Shown here one piece after another: positions 1-4,291 of a DNA stretch of 6,009 nt (the stretch's first letter is position 1; the number at the start of each line of letters is the position of its first letter). Made by a program: the position numbers and the translations under genes. The stretch comes from Collinsella aerofaciens (GTDB lineage: Bacteria > Actinomycetota > Coriobacteriia > Coriobacteriales > Coriobacteriaceae): the NCBI GenBank assembly GCA_021641225.1, contig JAJWXI010000061.1, positions 3,432 to 9,440 on the forward strand, read 5' to 3'. The notes under the pieces are model-generated. The model ran no database searches, was not told the DNA's origin, and saw nothing but the letters and a program-made list of their open reading frames with translations.

Positions 1-690
1 AGCGCGGCAGACATTCGCCCCGCGCTCAAGGACGGCAAGGTCGCCTGCATCCACACCATCGAAAACGCCACCTTCTTTGCCGAGGATTCCGCGCTCATCG
101 AGGTACTTAAGAGTCTGGGCGTGCTCATGTCGTCGCTCAGCTGGAACGCGCAGGGACCGCTGGCGAGTGGACACGACACGCACGCCGGACTCACCGCCGC
201 CGGTATCGAGGCGCTCACGCAGATGGAGCACGCCGGCATGGTGCTCGACGTCTCCCACCTCAACGACGAGTGCTTTGACGAGGTTGCCGCCCGCGCCACG
301 CGGCCCTTCGTTGCCAGCCATTCCAATTCCCGTGCGGTCTGCGGCGTCAAGCGCAACCTGACCGATGACCAGTTCCGCACCATTCGCGACATGGGCGGCA
401 TCGTCGGCCTCAACTACTGCAGCGAGTTCCTCTCTAACGACGCAACCGATGAGACCGCCGCAGACGTCACCTTCGATCAGCTGGCGGCACACATCGAGCA
501 CTGGCTCGACTTGGACGGCGAGGATGCCATCGCACTCGGCGGCGACTGGGACGGCGCCGCGGTACCCGACTTCCTTTCCGACGCCAGCAAGATGCCCGAG
601 TTCCAAAACATGCTCTCCAAGCGCTTTGGTAAGACCGTGATGCAGAAGCTCTGCAGCGACAACGCCCTCGCCTTCTTCGAGCGCTTCTAA
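1..690 (+). CDS. Membrane dipeptidase, peptidase family M19 (5'-truncated by window edge)
   Basis: This is the C-terminal part (229 residues) of an M19 zinc dipeptidase, which hydrolyses dipeptides, often with broad specificity including D-residues at the second position. The frame is open from base 1, so the start lies upstream. Visible family landmarks, numbered in the fragment, are: HTIEN, whose Glu21 corresponds to the bridging metal ligand; LSWNA near 46-50; GLTAAG near 63-68; DVSH with His86; ASHS with His107; KRN with substrate-binding Arg118; and GGDWDG with Asp182. His86, His107 and Glu21 match three of the metal ligands of renal dipeptidase. The N-terminal HxD ligand pair must lie outside the window. 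The usual glycine after the metal-binding Glu is Asn here, which may be normal variation. The C-terminus (DNALAFFERF) is typical of the family. A terminator-like hairpin follows the stop. The family call is firm; substrate and localisation are unknown because the N-terminus is missing. Confidence 0.93.
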   Translation, partial: SAADIRPALKDGKVACIHTIENATFFAEDSALIEVLKSLGVLMSSLSWNAQGPLASGHDTHAGLTAAGIEALTQMEHAGMVLDVSHLNDECFDEVAARATRPFVASHSNSRAVCGVKRNLTDDQFRTIRDMGGIVGLNYCSEFLSNDATDETAADVTFDQLAAHIEHWLDLDGEDAIALGGDWDGAAVPDFLSDASKMPEFQNMLSKRFGKTVMQKLCSDNALAFFERF

Positions 691-707
691 CCAAGACCTC
701 TTCAGAC

Positions 708-746
708 AAACAGGCGGGCCGCAAGTACAGCGCGCCCGCCTGTTTT
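708..746 (+). terminator. Intrinsic terminator-like hairpin after the dipeptidase gene
   Basis: A perfect 12-bp stem pairs AAACAGGCGGGC (708-719) with GCCCGCCTGTTT (734-745) around a 14-nt loop, ending in TTTT at 743-746. It begins 17 nt after the dipeptidase stop codon. The stem is GC-rich and strong but the T run is short, so termination may be partial. Only six bases separate it from the ribosome binding site of the next gene. Confidence 0.75.
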
Positions 747-752
747 GAATAT

Positions 753-758
753 AAGGAA
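753..758 (+). promoter_or_regulatory. Ribosome binding site for the TTG-started metalloprotease gene
   Basis: AAGGAA lies six bases before the TTG at 765. It decides the start: no other start codon in this frame lies nearby upstream, and the first internal ATG (855) would cut off the conserved N-terminal strand region. Confidence 0.65.
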
Positions 759-764
759 TCACGT

Positions 765-1541
765 TTGACGCAGCAGTTCACCATCACCATTCCCAACGCA
801 GACGGAACGCCCATCCCTGTCGTCGTCACCAAAAAGCGCGTCAAAAACTTCAACATGCGCGTCACATCGAACGGCGAAGTCCACGCCAGTGCACCGCTTG
901 GTGCCAGCCGCGAGCGTATCGAATCCTTTGTGACACGCAACAGCGCATGGATCATCAGTCGACTCGCGCAGCGCGAACAACGCCAAGCCGCCGCGCATGA
1001 ACCGCTGAGCCCTGCGTCCATCATTCCCCTTTGGGGTGAGCCCGTCACCGTTCAGGACGCCCTCGACCACAACTTCGCATCGCCCGCACCGCGGCCCAAG
1101 CAGGCCACCTTTGCAACCTTTATGGGCGCAGATACGCCGGACGCTTACACCCAACCCATACGACATGAAGATCTTGGCGACATAACGCCCAATGAGCTGC
1201 AAGCCCACATCGACCGGCTCTACACATCCGAGGTCACCATGGCACTGCAAGACATCGTGCACGCCTACGAAATCGCAATGGGTGTCACCATTACCCGTAT
1301 CTCCGTGCGTAGCATGAAGACGCGTTGGGGCTCGTGCACGCCCAAAACGGGGGCCATCCGCATCGCACGCGAGCTTGCCGCCTATCCTGTCGAATGCCTT
1401 GACATGGTTGTCGCCCACGAACTCGTCCACTTGCTTGAGCCAAGCCACAACCAGCGCTTTCATGCCCTCCTCGACACGTATTGCCCCAACAACAGAGCGC
1501 TGTCGCAGCGACTCAAAAAACCGCCCGCCGACAATCTCTAG
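765..1541 (+). CDS. YgjP/SprT-like zinc metalloprotease (DUF45 family)
   Basis: A 258-residue protein of the YgjP-like (DUF45) family of soluble gluzincin-type metallopeptidases; the physiological substrates are poorly known. The N-terminal part (about 20-70) has the family pattern of a basic VTKKRVKNFNMRV strand, NGEVHASAPLG, and a helix ending in AWIISRL. A variable segment (about 80-150) follows. The catalytic domain contains RWGSC at 187-191, then GAIRIARELAAYP, and the zinc motif HELVH at 218-222 (His218, His222, catalytic Glu219). PSHNQRFH supplies the likely third ligand, His228. There is no signal peptide or membrane segment, so it is probably cytoplasmic. The TTG start is supported by an AAGGAA ribosome site. 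The gene sits directly behind a terminator hairpin, so it either depends on read-through or uses a promoter inside the dipeptidase gene. Its stop is 6 bp from the stop of the converging folB gene. The family call is strong; the biological role is not known. Confidence 0.92.
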   Translation: MTQQFTITIPNADGTPIPVVVTKKRVKNFNMRVTSNGEVHASAPLGASRERIESFVTRNSAWIISRLAQREQRQAAAHEPLSPASIIPLWGEPVTVQDALDHNFASPAPRPKQATFATFMGADTPDAYTQPIRHEDLGDITPNELQAHIDRLYTSEVTMALQDIVHAYEIAMGVTITRISVRSMKTRWGSCTPKTGAIRIARELAAYPVECLDMVVAHELVHLLEPSHNQRFHALLDTYCPNNRALSQRLKKPPADNL

Positions 1542-1547
1542 CGTCGA

Positions 1548-2033
1548 CTAGCGCACGCGCTCGATTTCGACACCGCAGCTTGCCAGGGGCAGGCCGACAG
1601 GCGCCCACGGCTTATCGAGCTTGATGCGCACACCAAGCAGCGAGGGGTAACGGCGCAGCAACATCTGGGCTGTCCCCTCGGCTGCCGCCTCGATCAGCTT
1701 AAACGTATGCTCGCGCAGATAGCCGTCGACATCGTGGCAAACCGAGCCGTAGTCAATCGAGGCGTCCAAGCTATCGTGCTCCCCCGCCGCACGCAGGTCG
1801 GCATAGAGCACCAGAGACACGATGAACTTCTGTCCCAGCGCGTTCTCCTCGGGATACACGCCATGGTTGGCAAAGACCTCAAGGCCGTCGATGGTAATGC
1901 GGTCGGCATGGCGCAGATCGTCATAGTTCACGTGGGGAACCGCCGTTGCAGTGGAGATATCGCCCCTGCCACGGCGAGCCAGTTCGGCCCCCTCGGCCTT
2001 GGTTGCGTTCTCGGGTAGCTTTTTATTAGTCAT
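1548..2033 (-). CDS. folB: Dihydroneopterin aldolase
   Basis: FolB cleaves 7,8-dihydroneopterin to 6-hydroxymethyl-7,8-dihydropterin and glycolaldehyde in folate synthesis; the enzyme is normally a cytoplasmic homo-octamer. The conserved domain begins at about residue 44 with DRITIDGLEVFANHGVYPEE, carrying the pterin-site Glu62/63. It continues with GQKF, SIDYGSV (Tyr95), FKLIEAAAE (substrate-anchoring Glu115) and LDKPWAP (catalytic Lys141). At 161 residues it is longer than the usual roughly 120, because about 43 extra polar residues precede the domain. The long start is chosen because an AAGGAG ribosome site stands nine bases upstream, and I see no better-supported start at the domain boundary. 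It is the last gene of the minus-strand block, 43 bp after the HD-domain gene. No U-tract terminator is visible in the 6-bp convergent gap. folK and folP, often linked to or fused with folB, are not here. Confidence 0.95.
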   Translation of the reverse strand: MTNKKLPENATKAEGAELARRGRGDISTATAVPHVNYDDLRHADRITIDGLEVFANHGVYPEENALGQKFIVSLVLYADLRAAGEHDSLDASIDYGSVCHDVDGYLREHTFKLIEAAAEGTAQMLLRRYPSLLGVRIKLDKPWAPVGLPLASCGVEIERVR

Positions 2034-2042
2034 CGCGATCGT

Positions 2043-2048
2043 CTCCTT
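2043..2048 (-). promoter_or_regulatory. Ribosome binding site of folB
   Basis: AAGGAG on the minus strand, nine bases before the ATG at 2033. It supports the N-terminally extended start of FolB. Confidence 0.7.
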
Positions 2049-2076
2049 CGTTTAGGACCCCGACCGCGCATACCGA

Positions 2077-2658
2077 CTACACGCGAATCGACAGGTTCTT
2101 TTTATCATCGCTCCAGTTGCAAGCATTGCGCGCGGGACATGCAAAGCAGGCACGCGATGCCTTGTCGGCCGCATAGAGCAGGCGCTCGAGCGGCTGACTG
2201 TTCACGCGCAGCTTTCGATGGCCCAAGATAGCCGTCTTAATAGCTGCGGCGTCGGCTGGCGCAAACGCCACATCGTCGGGCATGCCGGCGAGAATTGCAT
2301 CGGCGACGCGCTCGCTTGCAACATCATGGGATATACCCGATTCATACTGTTCATCTTTGCCGATATCGTGAAGAAGTGCCGTGGCATAGATGACCTCGCG
2401 GTCAAATTCGAGCCCCTCCTCAAGATTCTTGATCCACATAATGCGGGCGACGTCCAACAGATGGTCAATGCCGTGGCGACAAAAGATGCGACCAGATTCC
2501 AGCTGAGCGATATTGCCCAGATGACGTCGGAACAGACCGTTGGCACAGATGTAATCGATTCGAGGCATGGCGCCAAAGGGAGTCAGGCCAGAAGCCATAA
2601 AGCCGCGACGCGGCGTTCCCTCATCGGTATTCGATACAAAGTCGTTGACGACCCTCAT
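2077..2658 (-). CDS. HD-domain phosphohydrolase linked to folate genes
   Basis: A 193-residue HD-superfamily protein; members are metal-dependent phosphohydrolases acting on nucleotides and other phosphate esters. The HD signature is complete: His62 (in RHGIDH), His97-Asp98 (in LLHDIGKDE) and Asp165 (in AADKASR). The C-terminus carries a cysteine cluster CxxCx5C at 171-180 followed by NWSDDKKN; I recall a similar tail in HD proteins of clostridial folate gene clusters, and it could bind a metal. The ATG at 2658 is chosen because it falls one base after the folE stop (TAA-C-ATG), implying translational coupling. A weak AGGA lies 15 nt upstream, inside folE. A longer GTG start at 2721 would overlap folE with unconserved sequence, and internal ATGs at 2598 and 2568 lack ribosome sites. 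Its place between folE and folB suggests it may remove phosphate from dihydroneopterin triphosphate or a derivative. This is inference from context only. Confidence 0.88.
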   Translation of the reverse strand: MRVVNDFVSNTDEGTPRRGFMASGLTPFGAMPRIDYICANGLFRRHLGNIAQLESGRIFCRHGIDHLLDVARIMWIKNLEEGLEFDREVIYATALLHDIGKDEQYESGISHDVASERVADAILAGMPDDVAFAPADAAAIKTAILGHRKLRVNSQPLERLLYAADKASRACFACPARNACNWSDDKKNLSIRV

Positions 2659-2659
2659 G

Positions 2660-3217
2660 TTAACGGCCCAGCATCCTAAAGAACCGTTCCTCAAGTGCGG
2701 GGTCGGTCTCAAAGACACCACGACGAGCGAGCGTCACGGTCTTGGTGCCGGGCTTTTGCACACCGCGCATGGTCATGCACATGTGATCGGCCTCCATGAG
2801 CACAATCGCTCCCTGGGGAGCAAGATAGTCCATAAGGGCATCGGCAACCTGCGCACACAGCTGCTCCTGCAGCTGCAGACGGCGGGCATAGACCTCCACC
2901 GTGCGGGCAAGCTTGGAAAGCCCGGCCACGCGGCCATTGGGGATATAACCGATCGCTGCCTTGCCATAAAACGGCAGCAAATGGTGCTCGCACAGCGAAT
3001 AGAACGTGATGTCGCGCTCAATAACCAAATCGTTCGAGGCGACGGCAAAGGTTTTGGACAGGTGCTCCTCGGCACTCTGATCCATACCGCCGGCAATCTC
3101 GCCATACATACGGGCAACGCGCGCCGGCGTCTCCAGCAGGCCCTCACGAGTTGGGTCCTCGCCTATGCCCTCAAGCAACAGCTTGATGGCGGCCTCGACT
3201 TTTTCCTGATCGACCAT
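2660..3217 (-). CDS. folE: GTP cyclohydrolase I
   Basis: FolE (type IA) converts GTP to 7,8-dihydroneopterin triphosphate and formate, the committed step of folate synthesis; it is a cytoplasmic zinc homodecamer. The 185-residue length is normal. Landmarks are DPTREGLLETPARVARMY (21-38), the zinc and catalytic motif SLCEHHLLPF with Cys76, His78 and His79, the pterin-site segment GKAAIGYIPNGRVAGLSKLAR (85-105), QLQEQL (115-120) and DHMCMTMRG with His145, Cys147 and Arg151. Cys76, His79 and Cys147 are the zinc ligands by alignment to E. coli Cys110, His113 and Cys181, so this is the zinc-dependent form and not the zinc-independent FolE2. The ATG at 3217 has GTGAGG five bases upstream. A 66-bp gap separates it from nrdG, enough for its own promoter. 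Its stop is one base from the start of the HD-domain gene. Confidence 0.97.
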   Translation of the reverse strand: MVDQEKVEAAIKLLLEGIGEDPTREGLLETPARVARMYGEIAGGMDQSAEEHLSKTFAVASNDLVIERDITFYSLCEHHLLPFYGKAAIGYIPNGRVAGLSKLARTVEVYARRLQLQEQLCAQVADALMDYLAPQGAIVLMEADHMCMTMRGVQKPGTKTVTLARRGVFETDPALEERFFRMLGR

Positions 3218-3251
3218 CTGGGCCTCACTTTTCCGAATTCACGTTCGCGCT

Positions 3252-3260
3252 ATGGTACCA
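3252..3260 (-). promoter_or_regulatory. Possible extended -10 promoter of folE
   Basis: Reading the minus strand, TGGTACCAT resembles an extended -10 (TGn followed by a TAnnnT hexamer) in the 66-bp gap between nrdG and folE. It would give a leader of about 28 nt containing the GTGAGG ribosome site (3223-3228). No convincing -35 element is seen, so folE may instead be co-transcribed with nrdG. Confidence 0.25.
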
Positions 3261-3283
3261 CGCCGGCGCACAGCCGCCACCAG

Positions 3284-3865
3284 CTACATAGTATGGGTCG
3301 AATAGACAGGATCGTCCCGCCAAAGCTCCACAGCGTCGCAAAGCGCAACATCCTCACGCGCCGCACGGGCACGTGTAGCGTTCATATCGATCACACGCTG
3401 ATTGCTCGAACCCCTAAAGCGCAGCGTGATATCGTACAGATCCTGAACAAACGGACCGTCCACCAACATATCAAGACAGGCAAGGATACGGTCCGTCACC
3501 TCGGTATGATGACGGCCACCCGGCATGAGCTCCTCGAGCACATCACCGGTAAAGCACCAAATAGTTTTCCCCGACTCTACGGGATAGGCCGCGCGAACAC
3601 GCTCGACAAAATCAACGAGTCCCGCCTGATTCTCGGGCTCCATAGGCTCGCCGCCCAAAATCGTCAGACCGTCAATAAAGGGATGATCGAGGCTCTCGAT
3701 AATCTTGTCCTCGACGGCACGATCGAAGGGCTCACCCGCAGCAAAGTCCCACGCGACTGAGTTAAAGCAGTTCTTGCACCCACGACGGCACCCACTCACA
3801 AACAGAGAAGTACGGACGCCCTCCCCATCAGCAATGTCGAAATACTTAATGTTCGCGTAGTTCAT
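3284..3865 (-). CDS. nrdG: Anaerobic ribonucleotide reductase activating protein (radical SAM)
   Basis: NrdG is the radical-SAM activase that uses a [4Fe-4S] cluster and S-adenosylmethionine to create the glycyl radical on NrdD. In this 193-residue protein the cluster motif CxxxCxxC is Cys26, Cys30 and Cys33 (CRRGCKNC). It is preceded by the family start MNYANIKYFDIADGEGVRTS and followed by the SAM-binding GGEP (71-74), the DGPF segment near 136-139 and the RFRGSSNQRVID block (149-160). It is longer than E. coli NrdG (about 154 residues), with roughly 30 extra C-terminal residues. The start at 3865 is favoured by an AGGAAGG ribosome site six bases upstream and by the conserved N-terminus; an in-frame extension to 4021 is possible but unconserved in character. 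It lies 426 bp downstream of its partner nrdD, an unusually wide gap filled by a large palindrome. Confidence 0.96.
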   Translation of the reverse strand: MNYANIKYFDIADGEGVRTSLFVSGCRRGCKNCFNSVAWDFAAGEPFDRAVEDKIIESLDHPFIDGLTILGGEPMEPENQAGLVDFVERVRAAYPVESGKTIWCFTGDVLEELMPGGRHHTEVTDRILACLDMLVDGPFVQDLYDITLRFRGSSNQRVIDMNATRARAAREDVALCDAVELWRDDPVYSTHTM

Positions 3866-3871
3866 AGGTAA

Positions 3872-3878
3872 CCTTCCT
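3872..3878 (-). promoter_or_regulatory. Ribosome binding site that fixes the nrdG start
   Basis: AGGAAGG on the minus strand, six bases before the ATG at 3865. It argues against the longer in-frame start at 4021. Confidence 0.8.
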
Positions 3879-3888
3879 GGGGGTCTGG

Positions 3889-3897
3889 AGTATATCA
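3889..3897 (-). promoter_or_regulatory. Candidate extended -10 promoter of nrdG
   Basis: The minus strand reads TGATATACT, a good extended -10 (TGn plus TATACT). Transcription would start near 3882, leaving a leader of about 17 nt that just contains the ribosome site. No good -35 hexamer is found 16-18 bases upstream, as is common for extended -10 promoters. It would let nrdG be transcribed independently of nrdD despite the palindrome between them. Confidence 0.4.
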
Positions 3898-3942
3898 TCC
3901 CGTCCTCAAACATTCTCGGCCTGCGGCCTGCGAAACTGCGGG

Positions 3943-3959
3943 CGGGACGATATGTCCCG
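3943..3959. repeat. Small inverted repeat upstream of nrdG
   Basis: CGGGAC (3943-3948) and GTCCCG (3954-3959) form a 6-bp perfect palindrome around a 5-nt spacer, GATAT. It lies about 46 bp upstream of the possible nrdG -10 element. It could be an operator or an RNA hairpin in a read-through transcript. No U-tract follows in either direction. The function is unknown. Confidence 0.4.
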
Positions 3960-4142
3960 GCCTCATGCAAAGGGTAACTCAATGAACGAAGCGAACATCG
4001 AGCATAGGGTTCGAGGTCCAATAAAAAATGGGCTGCAGCTCAACCGCCATTGAAAGCAAATCGCCACCGCAGGTCAACTCACTTCCGCTAAGAACTTCGA
4101 GGAGTGAGCAGGCCGCGTGCTGCATCTCAGCTACGTCAACTT

Positions 4143-4280
4143 GGCTGCCCCGTAGCGAGACGCCGGACCTTTGCTCGATATGAGTTCCGCACGAACAGGA
4201 GGCGCCAGTGGCGCCTCCGTCGTGAGTCAGGACTGTCCGAAATAGCGAGCAAAGGTCCGGCGGCTCGCTACGGGGCAGCC
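4143..4280. repeat. Long quasi-palindromic intergenic element, 35-bp arms
   Basis: The left arm 4143-4177 and right arm 4246-4280 are inverted copies matching at 34 of 35 positions; the only mismatch is A4160 against G4263. Each arm starts with GGCTGCCCCGTAGCGAG when read inward. The 68-bp centre is itself folded: CACGA/TCGTG (4190-4194 with 4220-4224) encloses a 9-bp stem GGAGGCGCC/GGCGCCTCC (4198-4206 with 4210-4218) on a 3-nt AGT loop. In the nrdD transcript this would be one very long hairpin starting 11 nt after the stop codon. No T run follows on either strand, so a plain intrinsic terminator is unlikely. The form fits a palindromic intergenic repeat or a small non-autonomous mobile element, or an mRNA-end stabiliser. 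I could not find a target-site duplication. Confidence 0.9.
4198..4218. repeat. Central tight hairpin of the palindrome
   Basis: GGAGGCGCC and GGCGCCTCC pair perfectly (9 bp) around a 3-nt loop (4207-4209). It is the most stable local hairpin of the element and could nucleate folding of the whole structure. It reads as a hairpin on both strands and has no U-tract on either side. Confidence 0.8.
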
Positions 4281-4291
4281 TGGAATGGATA

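Larger units (their letters stand above)
3866..4291. other. 426-bp non-coding gap between nrdD and nrdG
   Basis: No convincing gene lies here. The nrdG-proximal end (3866-3900) has the ribosome site and a possible promoter. Around 3918-3931 there is a short tandem GGCCTGC GGCCTGC. The segment 3960-4112 shows nothing I can name; it is less GC-rich in places, with an ATAAAAAATG stretch at 4021-4030. From 4113 to the nrdD stop the gap is taken up by a large nested palindrome. Open frames crossing this region on either strand read through the palindrome and have the arginine-, serine- and proline-rich composition of chance frames. Confidence 0.7.

Noticed and set aside
759..1463. A 234-codon minus-strand open frame opposite the YgjP-like gene
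   Set aside because: It lies fully antisense to a gene with a clear HELVH zinc motif and has no features of its own.
1539..1556. Bidirectional terminator in the convergent gap (CTAGCG repeated around GTCGAC)
   Set aside because: The repeat is short and imperfect, with no GC-rich stem and no T run; it does not support a terminator.
3218..3283. Tetrahydrofolate riboswitch before folE
   Set aside because: The gap is only 66 bp and I see none of the pairing or conserved blocks expected of that riboswitch.
2567..3760. A 397-codon plus-strand open frame opposite folE and nrdG
   Set aside because: It is antisense to two genes with intact catalytic motifs, and its product has no recognisable domain. 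Long antisense frames are expected in GC-rich DNA.
3943..3959. NrdR box near nrdG
   Set aside because: The repeat has an ATAT-containing centre, but its half-sites (CGGGAC/GTCCCG) and odd 5-nt spacing do not match the 16-bp ACAC-like NrdR box.
3866..4021. Longer nrdG starting at 4021
   Set aside because: The extra 52 codons look non-coding (Arg/Pro/Ser-rich), and the strong ribosome site and conserved N-terminus both point to 3865.
3995..4025. tRNA T-arm suggested by GGTTCGAGGTCC
   Set aside because: The position after the loop that must be C is T, no 5-bp T-stem forms, and no acceptor or anticodon arm is found around it.
4143..4280. Simple Rho-independent terminator of nrdD
   Set aside because: The stem is far longer than usual and neither strand has a T run after the outer or inner stem.
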